NCBI GenBank assembly: GCA_029975165.1
Contig: JARKPR010000047.1
Coordinates: 62,001 to 126,000 of the forward strand
Direction of reading: 5' to 3'
Length of the DNA: 64,000 bases
Source of the DNA: Selenomonadales bacterium
GTDB taxonomy: Bacteria > Bacillota > Negativicutes > Sporomusales > UBA7701
Shown: piece by piece, positions 1 through 7,888 of the stretch
How the letters are laid out: each line of letters starts with the position of its first letter
Position numbering within the stretch: position 1 is the stretch's first letter
The notes under the pieces: model-generated
What the model was told of the DNA's origin: nothing
What the model saw: the letters and a program-made list of their open reading frames with translations, nothing else
The model's database searches: none
Made by a program: the position numbers and the translations under genes

Positions 1-327
1 CGGGCCGGCGCGGCCCTGCTTGGCCATCTGGTAGCCGTCGATGCACGTCACCACCGACGCCGCCTCGCCCGGCATGTTGAGGAGGATGGACGTCGTCGAA
101 CCGCCGTACATCGCCCCGTAATAAATGCCCGCCATCATGATGATCGACGTCAGCGGCGAACCCAAGGCATACGTCAGCGGCAGCAGCAGCGAAATCGTCG
201 CCGCCGGGCCGAGCCCCGGCAGCACGCCCACCGCCGTGCCCAGCACGGCGCCGATGAAGCCGAACATCAAATTGTACGGCGTCATCGCGAGCGAGAACCC
301 CTGCAGCAGAGACTGCAGCTCGTTCAT
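1..327 (-). CDS. tctA: Tripartite tricarboxylate transporter large permease, TctA family (partial)
   Basis: This is the N-terminal 109 codons of the large membrane subunit of a TctABC secondary transporter; the rest lies beyond base 1. It opens with ATG at 325-327 behind a GGGAGGGCGG ribosome site. The visible part carries the TctA signature: a first membrane segment, the G-x-LPGLGPAATISLLLPLTY stretch, then GIYYGAMYGGSTTSILLNMPG and a VVTCIDGYQMAK stretch. TctA forms the transport channel and works with TctB and the binding protein TctC. It follows tctB by 13 bases and is the last visible gene of the minus-strand operon that begins with tctC at 4027. The substrate (citrate-like tricarboxylate or another carboxylate) cannot be read from the sequence. 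Confidence 0.93.
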   Translation of the reverse strand, partial: MNELQSLLQGFSLAMTPYNLMFGFIGAVLGTAVGVLPGLGPAATISLLLPLTYALGSPLTSIIMMAGIYYGAMYGGSTTSILLNMPGEAASVVTCIDGYQMAKQGRAGP

Positions 328-340
328 CTTCCGCCCTCCC

Positions 341-784
341 TCAGATGAGCAGTCCGCGCGGCACCGTCAGCTGCAGGAGAACGACGAACAGGACGTAAAA
401 CGAAACCGTACCGATCGCCGCCACCAGCCCCGCTTTCAGCCACCGCTGCTTCTCCACGCCCCGCAGCCAGGCGACGAAGAGGAACAGCGTCGCCGTGCCG
501 AACCCCAGGTATTCCAGGGCCTGCAAAAATACGAACATGATTGCCGCCGCGATCGCCGGACGGCGCAGACGCCAGTACTTCCTCGGCGGGGCCGCCTCGT
601 CCGCACCGCGGTAGGCCGCGTAGTAGACGGCGGCCACCACCGCCAGCAGCACCGCCAGCCAGAAGGGGAAAAACCCCGGCCCGGGGGATTCGAAGCTGCC
701 GAAGCCGATGCCGGCCGCCTTTACCGCGGCGAAGACCGCGACGAGAAAGAATGCCAGCGCGTTGATCCGCTGCCACTTTTTCAT
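341..784 (-). CDS. tctB: Tripartite tricarboxylate transporter small permease, TctB family
   Basis: A 147-residue hydrophobic protein with about four predicted membrane segments (near residues 8-27, 38-58, 76-100 and 118-142) and the G-P-G-F-F-P-F motif after the first segment that marks TctB proteins. It is the small membrane subunit of the TctABC carrier. The gene sits between a Gfo/Idh-type oxidoreductase (16 bases upstream) and tctA (13 bases downstream) on the minus strand, so it is cotranscribed. The family call rests on length, topology, the FFP motif and its place before tctA. The TctB family is very divergent, so the substrate remains open. Confidence 0.88.
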   Translation of the reverse strand: MKKWQRINALAFFLVAVFAAVKAAGIGFGSFESPGPGFFPFWLAVLLAVVAAVYYAAYRGADEAAPPRKYWRLRRPAIAAAIMFVFLQALEYLGFGTATLFLFVAWLRGVEKQRWLKAGLVAAIGTVSFYVLFVVLLQLTVPRGLLI

Positions 785-800
785 AATGCCTCCCGTAAGC

Positions 801-1826
801 TCAAGTCAGCGTTACTCTCTGCCCTGTGCGGGACGACTGGTAGATCGCCAGCACGATCGCCAGCGACTTTATCCCCTCTTCGCCCGTCACCAGTGGTTCC
901 CGGTCCTCCCGCACAGCGGCGACGAAGTCGGCGAACTGCGCCCGGTGGTTCACGTCGGCGATGGCCGGCGAATTAGTCTCCCCGTACGACACCTTGACGG
1001 TATCGAGATAGTCCTCCGGCCGGCAGCCCTCGACCCGCCACTCTGTGACCAGGCCGCCCTGGAGGGTGAGGGAACCCTTAGTGCCGTGGATTTCGATCCG
1101 TTCCTTGTAGCCGGGCGTCACCGCCGTCGACCCCTCGATCACCCCCAGGGCGCCGCTCAGGTACTCGACCGCCGCCACCCCCAGATCCTCGGTCTCGATC
1201 GTGTGGACGAGCGCCCGCGTCAGGCCGGCGACGCTCTTCGCGCCGCCCATGAACCACTGCAGCAGGTCGATGGTATGGATGGCCTGGTTGATCAGCGCCC
1301 CGCCGCCCTCGACGCCCCAGGTGCCCCGCCAGGCCTTGCCGGCGTAATACTCCGGCGAACGGTACCATTTCACGTACACGTCGCCGAGAATCAGGCCGCC
1401 CAGCAGCCCGGCGTCCAGCGCCTTCTTCACCCGCTGGGCGGCCGGCGTGAAACGGTTCTGGAAAATCACCGCCAGCTTCAACCTCGCCGCCCGGTACGCC
1501 GCGATCAGCTCGCCGGCCCTGGCTACGCTTATATCCATCGGTTTCTCCACGATCAGGTGCTTGCCGGCCGCCGCCGCGCGCAGGCCGAACTCGGTATGCA
1601 GGGCCGGCGGCAGGCAGATGCTGATGATGTCGGTGCCCTCATCGGCCAGCGCCTCGTCGTAGGAACCGAATGCCCGCAGGCCGTACTTGGCCGCGAACGC
1701 GGCCGTCGCCGCGGGCTCGCGGCTGTATACGCCGGCGATGCGCGCTCCTTCAACACCCTGGAGCGCGGTGACATGCGTATTCGCCACCATGCCGGCGCCG
1801 ATGATCGCTACACCCAAAGCCGCCAT
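801..1826 (-). CDS. Gfo/Idh/MocA family NAD(P)-dependent oxidoreductase
   Basis: A 341-residue dehydrogenase of the glucose-fructose oxidoreductase family. An N-terminal Rossmann fold starts at residues 8-16 (IIGAGMVAN), the E94-K95-P96 motif holds the family's catalytic lysine, and the C-terminal half has the expected GGGALINQAIHTIDLLQW stretch with H184 and D187. These enzymes usually oxidise or reduce a hydroxyl of a sugar, inositol or related polyol acid. The gene lies inside a tct transporter operon between an M24-fold protein and tctB, which suggests that the imported substrate, or a product of it, is its substrate. No closer specificity can be assigned by eye. Confidence 0.88.
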   Translation of the reverse strand: MAALGVAIIGAGMVANTHVTALQGVEGARIAGVYSREPAATAAFAAKYGLRAFGSYDEALADEGTDIISICLPPALHTEFGLRAAAAGKHLIVEKPMDISVARAGELIAAYRAARLKLAVIFQNRFTPAAQRVKKALDAGLLGGLILGDVYVKWYRSPEYYAGKAWRGTWGVEGGGALINQAIHTIDLLQWFMGGAKSVAGLTRALVHTIETEDLGVAAVEYLSGALGVIEGSTAVTPGYKERIEIHGTKGSLTLQGGLVTEWRVEGCRPEDYLDTVKVSYGETNSPAIADVNHRAQFADFVAAVREDREPLVTGEEGIKSLAIVLAIYQSSRTGQRVTLT

Positions 1827-1838
1827 CTTCCCGCCTCC

Positions 1839-2948
1839 TTAATCGATTACCAGCATGCCGGGCCGGGAGAATTCCACCCCGTCCACCATCGACGCGATGC
1901 GGGGATAGATTACCGGCCCGGTTATCATCAGCGGCCCGCCGGCGGTGGCGATGAACCCGTCCTCGGTCTTCGTGCCGGTAATCGACGGATTCCAGCAGAA
2001 AGCCTGGTTCTCGGCCACGACCTCCCTCGTCGCGGCCGTCACCTTCACATCGCGGGCGTAATAGCCCATCGCCCCGCCCTGATGATGAAGCTGCCACTCG
2101 TGCTCGTAGCCGAACTCCTTGTAGGCGGCCAGGCCGGCGGCGAAGGCCGCCGCCATCGGCGCGCCCGGCTTCGTGGCCGCGATCATCCGGCAGTCGACCT
2201 CGTTGTTCACCTGGAACTGCCTGGCGAGCGCAGCGTCCGGCTTGCCGAAATGCAGCAGGCGGGTGATCGTCGTGATCAGCCCCTTGTAGCGGGCGTTCAC
2301 GCACACCATGGCATACCGCTGCACCAGTCGGTCGGTGGCGACCGGGTGGCGGTAACGGTAAATGCGCTCGTCCGCGGCCACCATTATCGCCGTCGGGTCG
2401 ATCAGGTCCTTCCACAGGTCCGGCCCCACCCGGCCGGCGATCTCGCATTCCTTGTCTCCCGGCCGGATGCCCAGCATCACCTTTTCGACGGCCGCCGACA
2501 GCCTGCCGCCCAGGAACAGGTAGCGTTCCACCTCGCCGGCCGTCAGCGAATAGCGGAGCTTCTTGAGCTCGCCGTCCGCGTTCCGGCAGCCCGCAAACCC
2601 CATATCGGCCGCCACGGCCCCCAGGTCGCCGGCCACCTCGGCCACGAGAGCGGCCTCCCGGTCTTCGTGCCACTCGTGGGTCAACAGCTTGAAGCCCAGG
2701 GCGGCGAGGCCCTCCTCCGCCATCATCCGGTCGGCCTCGATCCGGTTGGCGATGCAGTAGCGGGCCTCGGGAGTGACCAGCAGCGACGTCATCCCCGTCT
2801 CGGTCGCGATGCCCACCATGTTGCGGCCGCCGGCGGTCAGCCAGGAAAAATTCGCCTGCTTCTTCAACAGGACGGCGCGATAGCCCTGCGCCGCCATCAG
2901 CCCGGCGAGCCGTTCATGCTTTACGGTTACTTCCTCTAACCTGTTCAT
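1839..2948 (-). CDS. M24 (creatinase/prolidase-fold) family protein lacking metal ligands
   Basis: A 369-residue protein with the two-domain creatinase/aminopeptidase P layout: an N-terminal domain (about 1-140) and a C-terminal pita-bread domain (about 145-369). Annotation pipelines would call it an Xaa-Pro peptidase. However, the five metal ligands of M24 peptidases are mostly absent. The DxG...D region reads VNARYKGLITTITR (no Asp; T227 where the second Asp belongs), the ligand His is replaced in HHQGGAMGY (G292), and the first ligand Glu is N320; only E329 is kept. Creatinase itself is a metal-free member of this fold, so a creatinase-like hydrolase of a small C-N compound is more likely than a peptidase. 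It sits between tctC and the Gfo/Idh gene, behind a GGAGAGG ribosome site. Confidence 0.8.
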   Translation of the reverse strand: MNRLEEVTVKHERLAGLMAAQGYRAVLLKKQANFSWLTAGGRNMVGIATETGMTSLLVTPEARYCIANRIEADRMMAEEGLAALGFKLLTHEWHEDREAALVAEVAGDLGAVAADMGFAGCRNADGELKKLRYSLTAGEVERYLFLGGRLSAAVEKVMLGIRPGDKECEIAGRVGPDLWKDLIDPTAIMVAADERIYRYRHPVATDRLVQRYAMVCVNARYKGLITTITRLLHFGKPDAALARQFQVNNEVDCRMIAATKPGAPMAAAFAAGLAAYKEFGYEHEWQLHHQGGAMGYYARDVKVTAATREVVAENQAFCWNPSITGTKTEDGFIATAGGPLMITGPVIYPRIASMVDGVEFSRPGMLVID

Positions 2949-2970
2949 AAGCGCCTCTCCTTTCGCAAAA

Positions 2971-2993
2971 GCGGGGGCCCGCAGGGCCCCCGC
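2971..2993 (-). terminator. Intercistronic GC hairpin after tctC
   Basis: A perfect 10-bp GC stem (GCGGGGGCCC with its complement) around a 3-base loop, followed on the minus strand by TTTT. It lies between tctC and the M24-fold gene. It probably ends or attenuates part of the transcripts so that the binding protein is made in excess over the downstream genes, a usual arrangement for solute receptors. The short T run suggests partial read-through. Confidence 0.7.
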
Positions 2994-3031
2994 AGACTAA
3001 CGTCGATCAGATGCCGCGGCGTCAGTTGCCC

Positions 3032-4027
3032 TTATTTGTAGCGGTCGCCCAGCTTCGCCTTCTTGATCAGCTCCATATACTGTTTATCCTCGGCCTGCAG
3101 GAACTTGCCGAAATCCTCGACCCCGAGATATTTCAGGTCGACGCTCAGCTCCGCGGCTCTGGCCTTGAACTCGGCGTCATCCATGCACTTCCTGAAAATA
3201 TCGTGCAGCTGCTTCACCAGTTCGGGGGGCGTATCCTTCGGCGCCAACACGCCGCGCCACATGGTGAACTTGAAATCCACGCCCTGTTCCTTGGCGGTCG
3301 GCACGTTCGGGAATTTTTCCAGGCGCTTTTCGCCCAGGACGCCGAGGATGCGGAGCTGGCCGGCCTGAGCCTGGGTAATGCCCTCCGGCGCCGACACCAT
3401 CACCGCGTCGATATGCTTGCCGAGCACGGCGGTCAGCGAAGGCCCGCCGCCCTGGAAGGGCACATGCCTGAACTTCGCGCCGGCGAAATTCTCGAATGCC
3501 AGCGCCGCCAAATGGGTTCCCCCGCCCGAGCCGCCGTTGCCGATCGTGACCTCGCCCGGACGTTTCTTGGCTTCAGCGAGGAAAGACTGCAAATCCTTGA
3601 AGGGCGAATCGGCGGGAACCATGATATTGCAAGGGTTATCGGCGATCAGGATGACCGGGGCGAACGTATTGACGTCGAACTTGACGGCGCTCATGTGGAT
3701 CTTCGCCACCATCGGCGAAGCGGCCGCCACGATGCCGTAACCGTCGCCCTTGTACTTCGTCGCCTCCATGTAGCCGATGGCCGAACCGCCGCCGGGGACA
3801 TTCTTCACGATCAACTGCTGGTTGTTGGCATACCTCGGAAAGGCGTTGCCCAGCGCGCGGAACAGCACGTCGGTCGCGCCGCCGGCCTCCCAGGAAACAA
3901 TGATTTCCACCGCTTTCGTAGGGTACTTGGGCGCTTCGGCTTTCTGGGCGGGCTGTCCGCCGCAACCGGCCGCCAGGAAAGCCGTCATGGACAAAATAAC
4001 CGCATAGACAACAAGCCTGGTGAACAC
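3032..4027 (-). CDS. tctC: Tripartite tricarboxylate transporter substrate-binding lipoprotein, TctC family
   Basis: A 331-residue extracytoplasmic receptor. The N-terminus is a type II signal peptide with lipobox F-L-A-A-G-C (Cys22), as expected for a Gram-negative-walled Firmicute or any bacterium anchoring the receptor by lipid. The mature part shows TctC family marks: YPTKAVEIIV, the glycine-rich VPGGGSAIGY segment, IGNGGSGGGTHLAAL, and VPFQGGGPSLTAVLGKHID. It binds a carboxylate and delivers it to TctA/TctB. It is the first gene of the minus-strand operon tctC, M24-fold protein, Gfo/Idh oxidoreductase, tctB, tctA, and is separated from the rest by a strong hairpin. The ligand is unknown. 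Confidence 0.93.
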   Translation of the reverse strand: MFTRLVVYAVILSMTAFLAAGCGGQPAQKAEAPKYPTKAVEIIVSWEAGGATDVLFRALGNAFPRYANNQQLIVKNVPGGGSAIGYMEATKYKGDGYGIVAAASPMVAKIHMSAVKFDVNTFAPVILIADNPCNIMVPADSPFKDLQSFLAEAKKRPGEVTIGNGGSGGGTHLAALAFENFAGAKFRHVPFQGGGPSLTAVLGKHIDAVMVSAPEGITQAQAGQLRILGVLGEKRLEKFPNVPTAKEQGVDFKFTMWRGVLAPKDTPPELVKQLHDIFRKCMDDAEFKARAAELSVDLKYLGVEDFGKFLQAEDKQYMELIKKAKLGDRYK

Positions 4028-4330
4028 TTTCGCACCTCCCTAATTTCTCTGCCGGGCGAAGCAGGCCAATATCACTGTACTTCTCACCGCAGTCAGGAAA
4101 ATCCTTCCATAAGACAGCCGTTCCAGAATAATCCGGCGATATTTCCGCCCCCGGCATAGCTAATGTGATAGAAAATACTACAAACGATCCGGAATTGCCT
4201 GCTTAAAATTTCCATAATTTAAAAATTTATCCAAAACGGCAAACCCTACCACCTCCAAGACCGCCCGACCGGCCGCCGCCCGGGAGGAAGCGCCGGCCCG
4301 GTAACGCGCCATCGACCCCCGTCAAAGCGC
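4028..4330 (-). promoter_or_regulatory. AT-rich leader and promoter region upstream of tctC
   Basis: About 300 bases without a gene. The part around 4160-4240 is markedly AT-rich compared with its surroundings and must hold the tctC promoter on the minus strand. I see no perfect -35/-10 pair and no clear palindrome, so I do not place the promoter exactly. No small ORF with a ribosome site was found here. Confidence 0.45.
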
Positions 4331-4360
4331 AAGCCCCACGGCCCAAATGCCGTGGGGCTT
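4331..4360 (-). terminator. Rho-independent terminator of the GT9 gene
   Basis: A 12-bp stem (AAGCCCCACGGC and its exact complement) around a 6-base loop, 20 bases past the stop of the glycosyltransferase gene at 4380. The U tract is weak on the minus strand, but position and stem quality fit a terminator. Confidence 0.7.
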
Positions 4361-4379
4361 GTTCGTGCCGCCTGCTGCT

Positions 4380-5468
4380 TTACCGCAAATCCCGCGCCGC
4401 CCGCTCCCGCTCCGGCAGCCGCTCCCCGGGCCCCCGCCCGGCCACGCGGTACACCTGCCGCACAACCTGCTCGGGCGTCACGGCCCGCAGGCAGGCAATA
4501 TCGCCCTGCGGGCACACCGCCCTGTGGCAGAAAGAGCACGGCTGCCGGCCGACGGCGGCGGCGTTCCGCGCCCCCGGCGGCGCCAGGCTCGCCGGGTCGG
4601 TCGGCCCGAAGATGCCCACCGTCGGCGTCTCCATGGCCGCCGCGATATACAGCGGCCCCGTATCCCCGGCCACCGTCACCGCCGCCCTCGCCATCACCGC
4701 CGCCATCTCCAGCAGGCCCGTCCGCCCGACGAGGTTGATCACCGGTATGCCCGCCGCCGCCTCGATCGCCGCCCCCAGCGGCTCTTCCGCCGCACCGCCG
4801 CACAAAACCGCGGTGAAATCCCAGCCCAGCAGCCGTATGGTGCGGGCGTAGAACGCCGCCGGCCAGTTCTTCGCCGGCCATGTCGTCCCCGGGGCAAAGA
4901 CCGCCAGCCGCCGGCCGGCCGGCCGGCCCGCCGCCAGTAGCAGCCCCTCCGCCGCCCGCTCGGCCGCCGGCGGCACGACCAGCGTCATCCGCCGTTCGGT
5001 CGCCGTTATCCCCAAGGGGCGCAGCACGCCGAGGTACCTCTCCGTCACATGCCGGCCGAGCGGCGGCGCCGTCTCGCTCATGAACAGCCTGTTCAGCTCC
5101 TTGGTATCGCTCATGCCGATGCGCCGGCCGGTATCCGCCAGCCTGGCGATCATCCCGGTGAGGAAAAGGCCGTGCACATCCAGCACGGCGTAAAAACGCC
5201 GCGCCGCCAGGACAGCGCGCAGCTCGCGCCACATCGCCAGCGCCCCGAGGAAATCGCCGTCCCGCAGACGGCGTTCGAACCGTTCCCGCGACCAGACAAT
5301 CGTTTCGTCCACATGAGGATTATAGCGGACGAGATCGGCGGCCACCTCCCCGACCAACCAGGTTATCCGGCAATCCGGCCAGGCCGCCTTTAGCGAGGCG
5401 GCCACCGGCGTGCAATGGATGACGTCGCCGATCGCGCTCAGCCTTATGATCAATATCTCCTTCCCCAT
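4380..5468 (-). CDS. Glycosyltransferase family 9 (heptosyltransferase-like)
   Basis: About 362 residues counting from the ATG at 5468, chosen because it follows a GGTGGCGGGGGG ribosome site and begins directly with the conserved ILIIRLSAIGDVIH segment of GT9 enzymes. The C-terminal donor-binding half has FAPGTTWPAKNWPAAF, then VAGDTGPLYIAAAMETPTVGIFGPTDP, typical of ADP-heptose:LPS heptosyltransferases. Such enzymes add heptose to the inner core of lipopolysaccharide on the cytoplasmic face of the membrane. A heptosyltransferase in an otherwise Firmicute-like region fits Negativicutes, which have an LPS outer membrane. Three late cysteines (CSFCH...C...C) precede the end. The gene stands alone with its own terminator. 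Confidence 0.88.
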   Translation of the reverse strand: MGKEILIIRLSAIGDVIHCTPVAASLKAAWPDCRITWLVGEVAADLVRYNPHVDETIVWSRERFERRLRDGDFLGALAMWRELRAVLAARRFYAVLDVHGLFLTGMIARLADTGRRIGMSDTKELNRLFMSETAPPLGRHVTERYLGVLRPLGITATERRMTLVVPPAAERAAEGLLLAAGRPAGRRLAVFAPGTTWPAKNWPAAFYARTIRLLGWDFTAVLCGGAAEEPLGAAIEAAAGIPVINLVGRTGLLEMAAVMARAAVTVAGDTGPLYIAAAMETPTVGIFGPTDPASLAPPGARNAAAVGRQPCSFCHRAVCPQGDIACLRAVTPEQVVRQVYRVAGRGPGERLPERERAARDLR

Positions 5469-5729
5469 CCCCCCGCCACCTTCGCGCGCCTTATTGCCTG
5501 CCGCTATCATTATTGTGACGGGCTTGCCGGCCGATTATCGCCGCCGGCGCCAGGCAATTGTTGGGCAAAGCGGCTCGCCGCGTACGTCGGCGTATAAAGA
5601 AACGCCACAGGAATTTCTGCAGAAATTATTGCCATATTTGCGGCCGCGGTTGGCCCGCAAAGAGGGACTGGGCGGGAAAGCACGAATACTAATCGGTAAA
5701 ATATAGCGATGAAGAAAGGGATGTTGCAA

Positions 5730-6731
5730 ATGAAATACAGGCCCCTCGGCAAAACAGGCGTATTGGTATCCGAGCTGTGCTTCGGCACGATGACCTTCGG
5801 CGTCGAGGCGGACGAGGCGGAATCCGCCCGCATGTTCGCCAAATGCCGCGACGCCGGCGTCAACTTCTTCGACTGCGCCAACAACTACGGCGGCGGCAAA
5901 TCCGAGGAAATCCTCGGCAAACTCATGCACGGGTGCCGCGACGAAGTCGTCATCACCACCAAGGTCTCGCAGCGCGTCGGCAAGGACGTCAACGCCATCG
6001 GCGGCTCGCGGCGGCACATCATGCAGTCCGTCGAGAAAAGCCTCGCCCGTCTGCAGACCGACCGCATCGACGTCTACATCGTCCACTACTTCGACCCCCT
6101 CGTCGCCATGGACGAGACGCTGCGCGCCCTCGACGACCTCGTCAGCCAGGGCAAGGTGCTCTACCTCGGCGTCAGCAACTGGGCCGCCTGGCAGATCGCG
6201 ACCGCGCTGGGCGTCAGCGCCAGGCACAACTGGCGGCGGTTCGAATGCATCGAGCTGATGTACAATCTCGTGAAACGCCAGGCCGAGGTCGAGCTCCTCC
6301 CCCTGGCGGCGGCCGAAAACCTGGGCGTCATCCCCTACAACCCGCTCGCCGCCGGCCTGCTCAGCGGCAAATACTCCCAGGGCGCCAAGCCCGCCGGCGC
6401 CCGCATCGTCGAAAAGCGCCAGTACGGCATGCGCTACGGCGAATCCAGCTACTACGAAACCGCCGACAAATTCGTCGCTTACGCCCGCGAGCAGGGCATA
6501 AATCCCGTCACGCTCGCCGTCAGCTGGGTCAAGTCCCACCCTGCGGTCACCGCGCCGATCATCGGCGCCCGCAACGCCGACCAACTTACCGCCTCGCTGG
6601 CCGCCGCCGGCCTCGACCTCGACGACGAAGCCCGCGCCGCCGTATCCGCCCTGTCCATAAACCCCGGCAACGCCACCGACCGGCTGGAGGAAGAACTGGA
6701 CGAATCCCAGAAACTCCGCAATAGAAAGTAA
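5730..6731 (+). CDS. Aldo/keto reductase
   Basis: About 333 residues from the ATG at 5730, which has AAAGGG nine bases upstream; the ATGs at 5709 and 5721 are poorly placed relative to that site. The TIM-barrel aldo/keto reductase tetrad is complete: D48 (FFDCANNYGGG), Y53, K78 (VITTKVS) and H119 (DVYIVHYFD). The C-terminal NADPH-binding strand APIIGARNADQL is present. The family reduces aldehydes or ketones with NADPH. The neighbour 28 bases downstream is an alpha/beta hydrolase on the same strand, so the two probably form a small detoxification or catabolic operon. The substrate is unknown. Confidence 0.9.
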   Translation: MKYRPLGKTGVLVSELCFGTMTFGVEADEAESARMFAKCRDAGVNFFDCANNYGGGKSEEILGKLMHGCRDEVVITTKVSQRVGKDVNAIGGSRRHIMQSVEKSLARLQTDRIDVYIVHYFDPLVAMDETLRALDDLVSQGKVLYLGVSNWAAWQIATALGVSARHNWRRFECIELMYNLVKRQAEVELLPLAAAENLGVIPYNPLAAGLLSGKYSQGAKPAGARIVEKRQYGMRYGESSYYETADKFVAYAREQGINPVTLAVSWVKSHPAVTAPIIGARNADQLTASLAAAGLDLDDEARAAVSALSINPGNATDRLEEELDESQKLRNRK

Positions 6732-6759
6732 GCCTGGCGAATACTGGAGGACATATCGC

Positions 6760-7596
6760 ATGGCGGACAACTATTCCCGCAGAAGCCGCACCGTAGCCGG
6801 CGGCGGCGGCACAAGCCTGTACCTCGAGGAGACCGGCCGGGCGGACGGCCGGCCCATCCTGTTCATCCACGGCTTCAGCCAGTGCCGGCTCGCCTGGACG
6901 AAGCAGCTCCGCTCCGACCTGGCGGACGAATTCCGCCTCGTCGCCTTCGACCTCCGCGGCCACGGGCAATCGGCAAAGCCGCACGACGCCTACGGCGACT
7001 CCCGCCTGTGGGCCGACGACGTCGCCGCCGTCATCGCCGCCCTGCGTCTCGTACGTCCCGTCCTTGTCGGCTGGTCCTACGCCGGTATGATCATCTGCGA
7101 TTATCTCCGCCACTACGGCGAGGAAAACGTCGCCGGCGTCAACCTCGTCGGCGCGCGGACCCGGCTCGGCACCCCCGACGCCGTCGCCGAGACCGGCCCC
7201 GACTACCTTCCCCTGCGGCCCCGGCTTTTCTCCGCCGACGTCGGCGAAAGCATCGCCGGCCTGGAGAGCTTCATCACCCTCTGCACCTTCCGGCCCCTGC
7301 CCCCCGAGGAATACTACCTCTTCCTCGGCTTCAACGCCGCCGTCCCTCCCTACGTCCGCCAGGGGCTCATGGGCCGCTCGCTCGACAACGCCGACCTGCT
7401 GCCCGCCCTTACCAGGCCCTTCCTCATCACCCACGGCAACGACGACGCCGTCATCCTCCGCCGCCATGCCGAACACAACGCCGCCCTGCTCGCGGGCGCC
7501 CGCACCTCCTTCTATCCCGAGGCCGGCCACAACACCTTCTGGGAGGACGCCCCCCGCTTCAACCGCGAGCTGCGCGCCTTCGCCCGCTCCCTTTGA
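6760..7596 (+). CDS. Alpha/beta hydrolase
   Basis: A 278-residue alpha/beta-hydrolase-1 protein. It has the oxyanion motif HGFSQ (37-41), the nucleophile elbow GWSYAG with S106, an acid residue in HGNDD (228-229) and the catalytic H257 in AGHNTFWED. No signal peptide is visible, so it is cytoplasmic. The range of substrates for this family is wide (esters, haloalkanes, C-C bonds). It starts with ATG behind ACTGGAGGACATATCGC and is probably cotranscribed with the aldo/keto reductase 28 bases upstream. Confidence 0.87.
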   Translation: MADNYSRRSRTVAGGGGTSLYLEETGRADGRPILFIHGFSQCRLAWTKQLRSDLADEFRLVAFDLRGHGQSAKPHDAYGDSRLWADDVAAVIAALRLVRPVLVGWSYAGMIICDYLRHYGEENVAGVNLVGARTRLGTPDAVAETGPDYLPLRPRLFSADVGESIAGLESFITLCTFRPLPPEEYYLFLGFNAAVPPYVRQGLMGRSLDNADLLPALTRPFLITHGNDDAVILRRHAEHNAALLAGARTSFYPEAGHNTFWEDAPRFNRELRAFARSL

Positions 7597-7633
7597 CCCT
7601 CAGGCTGGCGATAAAGGCCCATCTGCGGCGTTG

Positions 7634-7781
7634 TAAGCGACCGCATCGTCGCTGAAGCGTCGTGCGTCTGACTTATCAGAGCGCTTGCTTGCGTACCTCC
7701 CACAGTACGCGGCGCGGCGCGCTCGCACCCTTTCGGGTATAAGCGATCACATCAACGCTGAAGCGTTGTGTGTCTGCTTAT
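7634..7781. repeat. Two imperfect copies of a palindromic intergenic repeat
   Basis: Copy 1 (7634-7676) and copy 2 (7740-7781) are about 42 bases each and share the layout TAAGCGA...CATC, a GCTGAAGCG core, then GTCTG..CTTAT. Each starts with TAAGC and ends with CTTAT, and the flanks can pair. The differences between copies are mostly transitions that keep pairing (for example CGTCG...CGTCG against CAACG...CGTTG). No coding frame with a ribosome site covers them. They look like REP-type mobile palindromic units lying between convergent genes. Confidence 0.5.
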
Positions 7782-7836
7782 CCGGTGCGCCTTGCATCTG
7801 GACCTTTCTCACCAGTCTGACTTTCCTGGCATGAAT

Positions 7837-7877
7837 AGGCCGCGGCAGGCATATCGCCCGCCGCGGCCTCATTGTTT
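7837..7877 (+). terminator. Terminator after the hydrolase gene
   Basis: A 10-bp stem AGGCCGCGGC with its complement at 7860-7869 and a GTTTTT run after it on the plus strand. It also lies just past the stop of the minus-strand aminotransferase, so it may serve both convergent genes. Confidence 0.75.
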
Positions 7878-7888
7878 TTCCGCTCCCC

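Noticed and set aside
125-976. Long plus-strand frame over the tctA/tctB region
   Set aside because: It runs antisense to well-supported TctA and TctB coding sequence, is rich in Arg/Pro/Gln and has no ribosome site; it is a by-product of high GC.
708-2939. 743-codon plus-strand frame opposite the oxidoreductase and M24-fold genes
   Set aside because: Composition (His/Arg/Gly-rich, no domain) and position show it is the shadow of two real minus-strand genes.
4908-4935. Tandem GGCC-rich run inside the GT9 gene
   Set aside because: It encodes Gly/Ala/Pro/Arg residues of an open reading frame and is explained by high GC, not by a repeat element.
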